A stretch of DNA of 64,000 nucleotides from CAZJUP01 sp964549275 (GTDB lineage Bacteria; Fidelibacterota; Marinisomatia; Marinisomatales; TCS55), in assembly GCA_964549275.1 (NCBI GenBank), contig CAZJUP010000002.1, forward strand, positions 124,001-188,000, written 5' to 3'. A model generated the notes under the pieces. The model was not told the origin of the DNA and made no database searches. It saw only the letters and a program-made list of their open reading frames with translations. The stretch's first letter is position 1, and every line of letters begins with the position of its first letter. Shown in pieces: positions 35,351-43,881 of the stretch. Position numbers and translations under genes: made by a program.

Positions 35351-35722
35351 ATGCCGAGAAAAACAGAGAAACCCGCAGGGAAACAATCAAAATGGGAATT
35401 AAGTGTTGTAGAACACTGGTGTTTGTATTCCCGCCAAACAGGTTTTCAACCCACGGGTCCTCATCGAAAAGAACTAGACGAACTATTCTACCGCCATTGG
35501 AATAGATGTAGGCTATGCCGTGGCGTTGGAATCGTTGATGCAAAAGAGCCGACAGATTGGAGAAATTGTCCTATCTGTCAAGGTATGGGTGGATTTTACT
35601 CAGGGTCAAAAGAAAAATGGAGAGAATTCATATTTCTGATGATGTCTGAGTATCCTGAATATGTCTGTGGAGATAGAAAAGATGAATATGTGAACATTCA
35701 CCATAGATATCTGAACAGTTAA
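35351..35722 (+). CDS. Protein with two DnaJ-type CxxCxGxG zinc-knuckle motifs
   Basis: 123-residue hypothetical protein with a strong Shine-Dalgarno (AAAGGAG, 35337-35343). It contains CRLCRGVG (about residues 53-60) and CPICQGMG (about 73-80), two CxxCxGxG half-knuckles of the DnaJ type that together can bind one zinc, joined by VDAKEPTDWRN. The KEP link recurs before a CxxC in the two gas-vesicle zinc-knuckle proteins at 52.1 and 54.5 kb, so this is probably a distant relative. No J domain is present, so it is not DnaJ itself. The N-terminus is basic and the C-terminus unremarkable. Partner or substrate unknown. Confidence 0.75.
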   Translation: MPRKTEKPAGKQSKWELSVVEHWCLYSRQTGFQPTGPHRKELDELFYRHWNRCRLCRGVGIVDAKEPTDWRNCPICQGMGGFYSGSKEKWREFIFLMMSEYPEYVCGDRKDEYVNIHHRYLNS

Positions 35723-35734
35723 ATAAATATAACC

Positions 35735-35802
35735 GTGGAGATTTGCGAAGATTGCAGCCACGATAAATATGTGCTAAAACCTTATTATCTGTAAATCTCC
35801 AC
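35735..35802 (+). promoter_or_regulatory. Leader inverted repeat before the TPR gene
   Basis: GTGGAGATTT (35735-35744) and AAATCTCCAC (35793-35802) form a perfect 10-bp stem that ends four bases before AAAGGAG, the ribosome binding site of the next gene. GTGG can alternatively pair with CCAC at 35758-35761 in the loop, so two mutually exclusive folds exist. Confidence 0.4.
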
Positions 35803-35820
35803 ATTGAAAGGAGATAGATT

Positions 35821-36794
35821 ATGTCAACATTCCAACCTAACGCAGCAAGGTGGGATATTCCCCCAAGCGAATATCAAGTTGTGGTCGGTGTACCCGAAGA
35901 AAATATTCCTGAAGAACTCCAGCATACCTTGGATATTCTTCGGGAAAACAAATCAGAGATTCTCAATTGGGCTGCCTTTTTCCGTTCTTCCCTTGGCCGG
36001 GGATTGGTTTGTTTTCGGTATAGTCATGACCGTTATAGCTTTCCTCCAGAATATCTTCAAGGTAAGAGTATTGCTACCCTTCCATCGGTTCTTGTAGAAG
36101 ATTTGGGCAATATGGATATGGGTCATTATTATGGTTTTGTATTAATCAATGAGGATATTAACCTGTTCCATGCCATCAAGTGTGAGTATCCCAAAATCAT
36201 TGAACCCATTTATTATGAAGGGGAAGAATTTCAGGAATATTATACCCTTAAAGATGACGAAAAAGAAATTGAAAACTCAACAGATGAACAGTTTATAGTC
36301 AGCCATAAAGCCTTTTTGGCTGGTGACTATAAAAAGGCCCTAAACACCGTGAACCAGGTCATCGACAGAAATCCATATTACTCCAGGGCTTATAGCGCTC
36401 GGGGTATTATCTATGAGGCTTTCCAAGATTATCGGTTTGCAATGGCAGGATATTTTGATGCAATGGAGATTAATCCCCATAATTGGAGAGCATGGTTTAA
36501 GGCTGGAACCTATTCTACGGTATTGGTGCTGGATTGATAGGTTCAGGATATCTCATTCGTTCGATTAGCTATAATCCCCATTTAATCGATGGATATATAA
36601 GATTGGCATGGGAATATGAAAGGTGGAGTAAACCGGCAGAAGCCATGGCCGTAATCCAAAAAGGGTTAAAGGCCAATCCGGACCATAAAGACCTGGAGGA
36701 TTTTCGGAAGAAACTGGTGGAGAACTATGGTAAGGAAGCAGTTACAGAAACGAGCGATTCTAAAGTGACCAATCTGATAGAAGAGGTTGCCTGA
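35821..36794 (+). pseudogene. TPR-repeat protein gene with a frameshift
   Basis: The first frame (238 residues, good Shine-Dalgarno AAAGGAG) has an unrecognised N-terminal domain of about 160 residues, then TPR units: SHKAFLAGDYKKALNTVNQV, YSRAYSARGIIYEAF, and a third that breaks off at AGTYSTVL. A -1 shift near 36513 joins it to a second frame (YFYGIGAGLIGSGYLIRS, then YIRLAWEYERWSKPAEAMAV). It restores exactly 34 residues to the third TPR and gives about 324 residues in all. Read without the shift, the second part would need a TTG start at 36534. Either a recent mutation or a base-call error broke one gene. Function unknown. Confidence 0.7.
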
Positions 36795-36810
36795 TTATTG
36801 GGGATCAAAC

Positions 36811-36845
36811 GGGGGTGGCCGATTTTTGACTTATTGGCTGCCCCC
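36811..36845 (+). terminator. GC-rich hairpin after the TPR gene
   Basis: GGGGGTGGCC (36811-36820) pairs with GGCTGCCCCC (36836-36845) over 10 bp, with two G-U pairs. Only A-rich sequence follows, so it is not a textbook terminator, but it stands 17 bp after the stop and could protect the mRNA end. The rest of the gap to typA (36846-37046) is AT-rich and shows no gene. Confidence 0.5.
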
Positions 36846-37046
36846 TCAAAAATGAAGGGGGATTGGTAAATAATGCGTGCATTTTGTGAAAATTTGTAGT
36901 GGATACTTTACTTCTCTATGTAATGAAGAAAACTGTTTTCTCTACACGTTTGTTTTAATCACTATTTATATTTAATAACTCCTTTTATTCTCCGAAATTC
37001 CCGGGCTGAAATCCATATAAAAAACTAGAATTGAAAGCCCAAGGAC

Positions 37047-38876
37047 ATGAGAAAAAATAACTTTAGAAATATTGCCATCATTGCCCACGTTGACCATGGA
37101 AAAACAACCCTGGTAGATGGATTGTTAAAACAAAGTGGTACGTTCCAGGCCCATCAGGCCGTTGAAGACAGGGTAATGGATTCCATGGATTTGGAGAAGG
37201 AACGGGGGATTACCATCACGGCAAAAAACACAGCTGTTCAATATAAAGATGTAAAGATTAATATTATGGATACGCCGGGCCACGCCGATTTTGGTGGGGA
37301 AGTAGAAAGAAGTCTCAATTTGGTGGATGGAGCCCTGCTTCTAGTGGATGCCAGTGAAGGTCCATTGCCGCAGACACGGTTCGTATTAAAAAAGACGTTA
37401 GAAAAGAACCTACCGGTGATCCTAATCATTAACAAGATTGACCGGTCCGATGCCCGAATTGATGAAGTTATTAATGAAGTGTATGACTTATTTATCGATT
37501 TGGATGCCACGGAAGCCCAAATAGAATTTCCCATTCTATATACGAATGCTAAAAAAGGGATTGCCCACAGGGAACCAGAGGATAATTCCACCACATTACA
37601 GCCCCTGTTTGATGCCATTCTTGAAACGATTCAAGGTCCCGTGGCTCATGATAAACACACGTCGCAATTCTTAGTCACAAATCTGGATTACGATCCCTAT
37701 GTGGGGCAGATAGCCATTGGCCGGTTGAATAATGGAATGCTTGAGATGAATAAAACATACGCTTTATGCCGGACAGAAGGGATAAAGCAGGGTCAGAAAT
37801 TTTCCGCTTTATATACATTTAAAGGTCTTCAAAAAATGCAAGTGGAGCGATTGGAAGCCGGGGATATTATTGCCGTAGCCGGAATAGATGGAATTACCAT
37901 TGGAGATACCATTTCCTCCAACGATGACCCTAAACCCCTTCCACGGATTACAATAGACGACCCCACAGTATCCATGTTGTTTTATGTGAATAACAGCCCC
38001 TTTGCAGGAAAGGAAGGGCAATACCTCACTTCACGAAATATCAGCGAACGACTAGAAACGGAGATCCTTGGGAATGTATCCCTCCAGGTTCGGAAAACTG
38101 ATCGTACCGATGTGTTTGAAGTCCGGGGACGCGGTGAACTCCAAATGGCCGTATTGATAGAGACGATGAGAAGAGAAGGCTATGAATTTATGGTATCAAA
38201 ACCCCGGGTGATTACCCATGAAGAAAATGGGAAAGTTATGGAACCCATGGAAAAAGTCTTCTTGGATATTCCCGAAGATAAAGTAGGAGTGATTACAGAA
38301 AAATTATCGGGACGAAAAGGGAAAATGACCCATCTTCAGAATCATGGACATGGCCGGGTCACGATGGAATTTGTTATTCCCTCACGGGGGTTGATTGGAT
38401 TTCGAAGCCAATTTTTGACCGATACCCAAGGTGCGGGAATTATGAACAAATTATTTGATGGGTATGCACCTTGGTTTGGACCCATTCCCCAGCGAATTAG
38501 CGGAGCCATGGTTTCCGACCGAAAAGGAAAAGTAACAACATACGCGTGCTTGGGAATGGTGGATAGAGGAGAATTATTCGTTGAAGTTGGGAGGGATGTT
38601 TACGAGGGAATGATCATCGGTGAAAGAAACCGGACAGAAGATTTAACCGTAAACATTACCCGGGAGAAGAAACTGACCAATATGAGGGCAGCGGCATCTG
38701 ACTCTACTGTAGTGCTCCGGCCTCCACGAACCCTATCTTTGGACCAGTCCATAGAGTTTATTGCAGAAGATGAATTGGTAGAAGTGACTCCTCAATCCAT
38801 TCGTCTACGTAAAATGGAATTAAACGCCAATAAACGGTTATCTGAGCGTAAAAAATCAAAAAGTGGCTCTCTATGA
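37047..38876 (+). CDS. typA: Translational GTPase TypA/BipA
   Basis: Ribosome-associated GTPase for stress and cold growth and 50S assembly. The 609-residue product has the G1 loop HVDHGKTTLVDGLLKQSG, the RGITI switch, DTPGHADFGGEVER and NKIDR motifs, domain II, and the C-terminal TypA-specific domain after the two EF-G-like domains. The length is standard. It is transcribed alone on the plus strand, with 252 bp of AT-rich sequence upstream. Confidence 0.96.
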   Translation: MRKNNFRNIAIIAHVDHGKTTLVDGLLKQSGTFQAHQAVEDRVMDSMDLEKERGITITAKNTAVQYKDVKINIMDTPGHADFGGEVERSLNLVDGALLLVDASEGPLPQTRFVLKKTLEKNLPVILIINKIDRSDARIDEVINEVYDLFIDLDATEAQIEFPILYTNAKKGIAHREPEDNSTTLQPLFDAILETIQGPVAHDKHTSQFLVTNLDYDPYVGQIAIGRLNNGMLEMNKTYALCRTEGIKQGQKFSALYTFKGLQKMQVERLEAGDIIAVAGIDGITIGDTISSNDDPKPLPRITIDDPTVSMLFYVNNSPFAGKEGQYLTSRNISERLETEILGNVSLQVRKTDRTDVFEVRGRGELQMAVLIETMRREGYEFMVSKPRVITHEENGKVMEPMEKVFLDIPEDKVGVITEKLSGRKGKMTHLQNHGHGRVTMEFVIPSRGLIGFRSQFLTDTQGAGIMNKLFDGYAPWFGPIPQRISGAMVSDRKGKVTTYACLGMVDRGELFVEVGRDVYEGMIIGERNRTEDLTVNITREKKLTNMRAAASDSTVVLRPPRTLSLDQSIEFIAEDELVEVTPQSIRLRKMELNANKRLSERKKSKSGSL

Positions 38877-38997
38877 TTCACGAGGGTTTTCTTAGCATAT
38901 ATTGTAAGGAATCCAACTTATGAGTAATAAATAACTTAACTTATTTATAGCCTTGGTGTCTAATTCGACAAGAAACAAAAACAAATGGAGATATTTT

Positions 38998-39510
38998 ATG
39001 AAACTTAAACCTGTAATTGTGTCGTTCTTGTCCGTTCTTTTTCTGATGAATATTGGATTAGCCCAGGACAATGATGGTACCCGCAGAGGTGGTCGTGGCG
39101 GCGGAGTGATGTCCCAGTTGGATGACACTCAACGCCAAGACGTACATGATATGGTTAGCGAAATGCGGGATAACGGAGCCACCCGGGAAGAAATCACCGC
39201 AGCCATGCATGATAAATTAACCGGATGGGGCATTGATATCCCCGATGGATGGAATGGCCCACGTTCCCCAAGAGGCGGTCGCCGCTTTGTTGATAATGAT
39301 GGTGACGGTCTGTGCGACTATCAACCTGATGGTGATTTAGACGGTGATGGAATTCTCAATAAAGATGATTCTGATTTTCGGGACCAAGTCAAACAACACC
39401 GAGGCGACAGAAGCGGACAGCGTGGCGGTCAAAATGGTCGCGGAATGGGTCGTCCCCGTGGTGACAGGGGCGGAAGGCCTCCCATGGGTGGCGGACAAGG
39501 AAATAACTAA
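38998..39510 (+). CDS. Secreted Gly/Arg-rich protein with calcium-binding-type repeats
   Basis: 170-residue protein with a clear signal peptide (MKLKPVIVSFLSVLFLMNIGLAQ, cut after AQ). Residues 25-75 are helical. Then come DNDGDGLCDY, DGDLDGDG and KDDSDF, aspartate-rich loops like thrombospondin type 3 or EF-hand calcium sites, followed by a low-complexity tail of Gly, Arg and Asp (GGRGMGRPRGDRGG-like). The ATG at 38998 follows GGAG at a good distance; an in-frame start at 38953 adds a non-signal extension. No enzymatic motif. It is probably a periplasmic or extracellular calcium-binding protein. Confidence 0.7.
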   Translation: MKLKPVIVSFLSVLFLMNIGLAQDNDGTRRGGRGGGVMSQLDDTQRQDVHDMVSEMRDNGATREEITAAMHDKLTGWGIDIPDGWNGPRSPRGGRRFVDNDGDGLCDYQPDGDLDGDGILNKDDSDFRDQVKQHRGDRSGQRGGQNGRGMGRPRGDRGGRPPMGGGQGNN

Positions 39511-39536
39511 TCCTCAAAATACACATAAATACAATA

Positions 39537-39566
39537 CCGAAAGGGTAACAGCCGTTACCCTTTCGG
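39537..39566 (+). terminator. Perfect 13-bp hairpin between the secreted protein and outer-membrane genes
   Basis: CCGAAAGGGTAAC (39537-39549) and GTTACCCTTTCGG (39554-39566) form a perfect stem with loop AGCC. There is no T run, and the following gene starts 11 bp later, so it may modulate read-through or protect the upstream mRNA rather than terminate fully. Confidence 0.6.
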
Positions 39567-39577
39567 TGCATCTACAT

Positions 39578-40747
39578 ATGAAAAAAATACCCCTCCTTTT
39601 AATGTTTCCCGGTGTCCTTTTAGCCACATTGCCGAAAATTGAAGCCGATTTGAATGTGCAGTCCGGGTATTATTCCAATATTTTTAATTCCGTTATTGCC
39701 GGTTCTCAGAAGTTTATCTACTTTGACGGATTGCTGAATTATCCACTTCAAAAATCAATCAATCTTTATGGCGGAGTGGACGGTGTTTTCTATAATCCCA
39801 CTGAATCTTATTCTAATGTATCCATTGAGGGCGGTCTCTTTGGTTATAAAAAATTGAATGAAAATATTTTGGTTAACGGCGGACTGTATTTTTCTACAGA
39901 ACGATTTGAGTCTACATTTGATTATTATAATAGTGAGAATTTTGGGGGGTATGGAAATCTGACCTTTTATTTTCAAAGCCAATTTAACGGAAAAGTGGGA
40001 TACAGTTTTGAAAAAAGTACCTATAATCAATTAGATGGTATAGATAATATCGATCATCAACTCTACCTAAAAATGACCCGATCTTTCGATTTCGGTACCT
40101 CCATAATGGGATATGCCAGCTTTGGAACACAACAATTTGACAGTTTTTTAGTCCAATCCTCTTTCGGGATTTCTCGACCGGGCAGACCAATTAGCAATCG
40201 CGGAACATCTGAAATCAAACAGTTTGAGTCCAATCGAATAGCTACACTTCGTTTTAGACTTGCACAATCCATTACAGATAAAGCAGGAATAGCCCTTACC
40301 GTGGAACATAAAGATATTCTCGATTTAAATGCAGATATCGTGTATTTTGACCAGTATTTTTATAACCCGCTCCAGGACCGATACCAATGGCAAGGGGACC
40401 AGGTGGATTTAAAAATGACGTTTATGCCGAAACATGATTTGCAATTGGTTGCCGCTTCCTCATTCCGGGTTCGTTCTTTTGATAATAACCCTGTTTACGA
40501 TTATGATATGGACAGTCAATCCTATATTTTGGATAATGGGGAATATATCTTATTAGATAACAGTCGAACAGATGAAAATGCTAAAATTCAGGTAAGCCTG
40601 GAAAAACTCTGGTTCAGAGATATTTTTGAATTTGAAAAGAATATAGGGTTAACCTTTACGGCAGGATACGCCATGAATATGTCTAATGACCCAATTTACA
40701 ACTCCAGCGGTTTGTATAGTTTTCTCTCTCTCCAGTATTATTATTAA
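39578..40747 (+). CDS. Predicted outer-membrane beta-barrel protein
   Basis: 389-residue protein with a signal peptide (about residues 1-21, MKKIPLLLMFPGVLLATLP). The rest is alternating polar and aromatic beta strands (for example YLKMTRSFDFGTSIMGYASFG), ending in an aromatic stretch FLSLQYYY, as in barrel proteins. I do not recognise a family. The ATG at 39578 gives the signal peptide; the longer frame from 39344 is an artefact of overlap with the preceding gene. It may be expressed with the secreted protein just upstream. Confidence 0.65.
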   Translation: MKKIPLLLMFPGVLLATLPKIEADLNVQSGYYSNIFNSVIAGSQKFIYFDGLLNYPLQKSINLYGGVDGVFYNPTESYSNVSIEGGLFGYKKLNENILVNGGLYFSTERFESTFDYYNSENFGGYGNLTFYFQSQFNGKVGYSFEKSTYNQLDGIDNIDHQLYLKMTRSFDFGTSIMGYASFGTQQFDSFLVQSSFGISRPGRPISNRGTSEIKQFESNRIATLRFRLAQSITDKAGIALTVEHKDILDLNADIVYFDQYFYNPLQDRYQWQGDQVDLKMTFMPKHDLQLVAASSFRVRSFDNNPVYDYDMDSQSYILDNGEYILLDNSRTDENAKIQVSLEKLWFRDIFEFEKNIGLTFTAGYAMNMSNDPIYNSSGLYSFLSLQYYY

Positions 40748-40934
40748 TCCCACCTAAAATTGAAGCCACAACGGGAGAGACCCTTGCATACCCGTATTGG
40801 TTTTAGCACTCTTTGCATCAATGGGTTTAAGGATGATTTCCCAAGGCCTTTTGTGTGCATGGATTGACTTCCCAGGATTATTTGAATGAAACCTCTGTAA
40901 ATTACCTTCAGAATAACGGGGAAAAATCAGCCTT

Positions 40935-42503
40935 ATGAAAAAGTGGACGGGATATCATACAACCCTTACATCTGAATCCTACGATGCAATTATTATCGGT
41001 TCAGGAATCAGCGGATTAACTACCGCAGCTCTCTTAGCGAAGTCCGGGAAAAAGGTTCTTGTCTTGGAAAAGCACTTTAAGGCAGGAGGATTTACCCATA
41101 CTTTTAAACGAAAATCTTACGAATGGGATGTGGGGATTCATTATATTGGGGAAGTTCACAAATCCCATTCCATTATGCGGAAGTTATTTGATGTTGTAAC
41201 GGACGGTAACCTGAATTGGGCAAAAATGGGGGATAATTATGATCGCATCATCTTTCCGGACAAGTCCTACGATTTTATAGCTCCTAAATCCCGCTTTATG
41301 GAAGATATGATTTCTTATTTTCCTGAGGAAAAATCTGCCATTTTAAACTATATAGACATTCTCCAGGAGCAGATTAAAAGCCATAAACCGTTTTTCACCA
41401 ATAAGGCCATGCCGGCATTCATTAGCCGAATATCGTACCCCTTTATGAGTAGAAAGTTTTTTAAGTATGGCGGCAAGACAACACGCCAGGTTTTGAGTGA
41501 ACTGACTTCTAATGAAAAATTAATGGGTGTTCTCACAGGCCAATGGGGAGATTATGGATTACCTCCAGGGCAAAGCAGTTTTGCCATGCATGCCATGGTG
41601 CAGAACCACTACCTGGATGGTGGAAATTACCCTGTAGGTGGATCAAGGATGATTGCCGAAACCATTTCAGATTTTATTGAAAATAACGGAGGTAAGATTG
41701 TTGTCAGTGCAGGAGTAGAAGACATTCTTGTGCATAAAAATAAGGCCGTGGGTATTCGGTTGGAAAATGGAGATGAACTGGAGTCTCCACTCATCATTAG
41801 CAGTGCAGGTGTTGTGAATACTTTAGGGAAATTTCTCAAGCAGGAAGGTCCTCGCTTTATTTCTAAGCTGAGCCGTATTCAGCAAACCGGTAGCTACATC
41901 TGTCTCTATATGGGGTTAAATCAATCGGCAAAGGACATGAACTTGGGGGGACCGAATCTTTGGATTTATTCTGATTACAACCACGATGAGAACGTCGCAC
42001 GATTTTTGGAAAATCCTCACGGTGAACTCCCCATGCTTTATGTTTCATTTCCCTCATCAAAGGACCCGGCATGGTCTGCAAACCATCCCGGAACAGCCAC
42101 GATAGAAGCCATTACATTTTCCCAATGGGATTGGGTAAAACATTGGGAGGATAAACCCTGGAAAAACCGTGGAGAAGAGTATGAAACCTATAAAGAATCT
42201 CTATCCAAAAAAATCCTGGATATAGTCTTTAAACACGTCCCCCAGGCCAAGAATGCATTGGATTATTACGAATTATCTACACCACTGTCAGTAAAGGATT
42301 TAGCCAATTATTCCAAAGGTGAACTTTATGGCATAGACCATACACCAGAGAGATTCAGGCAGCGGTGGTTGAAGCCGAGGACAGAGATTAAAAATCTGTA
42401 TTTAACAGGACAGGATATCGTCACCGTGGGTGTGGGTGGTGCCATGATGTCGGGGTTTATGACATCTTCGGCCATTTTGAAACATAATCCGCTAAAGACA
42501 TAA
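40935..42503 (+). CDS. RetSat/CrtISO-like FAD oxidoreductase
   Basis: 522-residue FAD-dependent enzyme. The N-terminus has the dinucleotide fold AIIIGSGISGLTTAALLAKSGKKVLVLEKH, followed by GGFTHTFKRKSYEWDVGIHYIGE, typical of the carotenoid isomerase and all-trans-retinol 13,14-reductase group. The C-terminus has LTGQDIVTVGVGGAMMSG, the conserved FAD-contact motif. The substrate is probably a polyene or long unsaturated lipid, but it cannot be fixed from sequence. No other carotenoid gene is seen in the window. Confidence 0.85.
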   Translation: MKKWTGYHTTLTSESYDAIIIGSGISGLTTAALLAKSGKKVLVLEKHFKAGGFTHTFKRKSYEWDVGIHYIGEVHKSHSIMRKLFDVVTDGNLNWAKMGDNYDRIIFPDKSYDFIAPKSRFMEDMISYFPEEKSAILNYIDILQEQIKSHKPFFTNKAMPAFISRISYPFMSRKFFKYGGKTTRQVLSELTSNEKLMGVLTGQWGDYGLPPGQSSFAMHAMVQNHYLDGGNYPVGGSRMIAETISDFIENNGGKIVVSAGVEDILVHKNKAVGIRLENGDELESPLIISSAGVVNTLGKFLKQEGPRFISKLSRIQQTGSYICLYMGLNQSAKDMNLGGPNLWIYSDYNHDENVARFLENPHGELPMLYVSFPSSKDPAWSANHPGTATIEAITFSQWDWVKHWEDKPWKNRGEEYETYKESLSKKILDIVFKHVPQAKNALDYYELSTPLSVKDLANYSKGELYGIDHTPERFRQRWLKPRTEIKNLYLTGQDIVTVGVGGAMMSGFMTSSAILKHNPLKT

Positions 42504-42526
42504 ATCATCAATAAAGAAAGGGCATT

Positions 42527-43327
42527 ATGAAGGTTTTTATCAGTGCAGATATGGAGGGGATAACGGGAGTATCTCACTGGGATGAGGTGGAGAAAAAACA
42601 CAAAGATTACTGCTTATTTCAAAAGCAGATGACGGCGGAAGTTGTGGCGGCCTGTACAGGTGCTTTCGATGCGGGAGCCTCTGAAGTCTGGGTAAAAGAC
42701 GCCCATGATACCGGAAGGAATCTCATTCATTCCATGCTTCCGGGAAAAACAACTTTGATTCGAGGGTGGAGCGGTCATCCCTTTTCTATGGTTCAGGAGT
42801 TGGATGCCACCTTCCATGCGGTGATGATGGTGGGGTATCATTCCCGTGCCGGCTCGGGTGGTAATCCCCTGGCCCATACCATGAGTTCATCAAAAGTGGA
42901 ACATATGTGGATAAATGACCGGGAAACCTCTGAATTTTTACTCCACGCCCATGCAGCAGCCTCCGTGGGTGTGCCCGTTGTTTTGGTCACAGGAGATGAC
43001 GGCATTTGTGAAGAAGTGAAAGAGGTGAATAGCCAAATAAAAACCGTGTCGGTCAAAACAGGGGTCGGAGACAGCACTGTAAGCCTTCATCCTGACGAAG
43101 CATTGAGAGCCATTCAAAGTGAAGCGGAAAAAGCCTTGGCCAGTGACCTGTCCACCTACTGGCTTGATATTCCGGATACCTATCATATCAAAATCCGCTT
43201 TGTCAAGCAACAGGATGCTTATCGTGCGTCCCATTACCCCGGGGCATCTTTAGCGGATGATAAATCTATACGATTTGAGACGTCTGACTATATGAAAGTT
43301 ATGAAACTCATTCTCTTTACGGTGTAA
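42527..43327 (+). CDS. DppA-like D-aminopeptidase (peptidase family M55)
   Basis: 266-residue metallopeptidase. The N-terminal ISADMEGITGVSHWDEV has the Asp and Glu zinc ligands; WVKDAHDTGRNL and MMVGYHSRAG supply the catalytic His residues. In Bacillus DppA cleaves D-Ala-containing peptides, which fits a role in recycling cell-wall peptides. It follows the oxidoreductase by 23 bp and precedes the palindrome cluster of the gas-vesicle regulatory operon. The C-terminal region is complete. Confidence 0.88.
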   Translation: MKVFISADMEGITGVSHWDEVEKKHKDYCLFQKQMTAEVVAACTGAFDAGASEVWVKDAHDTGRNLIHSMLPGKTTLIRGWSGHPFSMVQELDATFHAVMMVGYHSRAGSGGNPLAHTMSSSKVEHMWINDRETSEFLLHAHAAASVGVPVVLVTGDDGICEEVKEVNSQIKTVSVKTGVGDSTVSLHPDEALRAIQSEAEKALASDLSTYWLDIPDTYHIKIRFVKQQDAYRASHYPGASLADDKSIRFETSDYMKVMKLILFTV

Positions 43328-43370
43328 AGGATTTCCATACCCATAATCCTCTAAAGATAAGGAAAACAGC

Positions 43371-43392
43371 ATTATGGAAAAAATACCATAAT
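43371..43392. promoter_or_regulatory. 22-bp palindrome, site A (ATTATGG-N8-CCATAAT)
   Basis: Perfect inverted repeat ATTATGG (43371-43377) and CCATAAT (43386-43392) with an 8-bp AT centre. It has the same half-sites and the same spacing as sites B and C. It lies 100 bp upstream of the STAS-like gene that opens the two-component operon. A dimeric DNA-binding protein such as the NtrC-type regulator is the likely reader. Confidence 0.75.
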
Positions 43393-43403
43393 GATTCTTG
43401 CAG

Positions 43404-43425
43404 GTTATGGAAAAAAATCCATAAT
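43404..43425. promoter_or_regulatory. 22-bp palindrome, site B (GTTATGG-N8-CCATAAT)
   Basis: Same 22-bp pattern with one outer mismatch, 33 bp (about three DNA turns) from site A centre to centre, so both would face the same side of the helix. Tandem sites are typical for NtrC-like activators and also for repressors that autoregulate. Confidence 0.75.
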
Positions 43426-43491
43426 ATGACCCTGCTATGGTGATTCAATATCATCTTATTCCCCATTATTACTTTCCTCAATTACTACCAA

Positions 43492-43881
43492 ATGTCTTCC
43501 CGAATTATAAAGACTAAAAACTGTCGAATATGGTTAGATAAATACGGAATTCTACATTCGGAATATTTCGAAAACACTACAGAAAACATTAAAACGGCTA
43601 CTGAAAATATTCAAGCTGGAAAACAGTTCACCGGAAAGTCTCCATACTCCATCGTGGTCGATATCCGTCCATTGCAATATATTACAAAGGAAGCACGTCA
43701 ACGCTTTGCTGAAGATGATAATTCCATAGAAATAGCCCTTTTGGTAAAAAGTCCCCTGAGTCGAATGTTGGGTAATTTTTTCTTACGCCTTCATGGGAAT
43801 ACAAAACCAGTTAAATTATTTGAGGAAGAAAAACAAGCCATACATTGGATTAAAAAGCGACGAGAAAAATCCCATGAGTAA
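43492..43881 (+). CDS. STAS/SpoIIAA-like hypothetical protein
   Basis: 129-residue protein, probably with a STAS-like alpha/beta fold: strands IWLDKYGILHSEYF and PYSIVVDIRPLQYITKEARQRFAE fit the pattern of the family that includes SpoIIAA-like domains. It opens the regulatory half of the gas-vesicle locus, downstream of two palindromes, and overlaps the following histidine kinase by 8 bp. A role as a partner or sensor in the phosphorelay is inferred from this position. No catalytic residue is recognised. Confidence 0.55.
   Translation: MSSRIIKTKNCRIWLDKYGILHSEYFENTTENIKTATENIQAGKQFTGKSPYSIVVDIRPLQYITKEARQRFAEDDNSIEIALLVKSPLSRMLGNFFLRLHGNTKPVKLFEEEKQAIHWIKKRREKSHE

Noticed and set aside
39344..39577. 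N-terminal extension of the outer-membrane protein frame
   Set aside because: It overlaps the secreted Gly/Arg-rich gene and the hairpin; the ATG at 39578 gives a clear signal peptide.
43393..43491. Sigma-54 promoter before the two-component operon
   Set aside because: TTGCA occurs at 43399-43403 but has no GG element at the right distance, and no other match was found.
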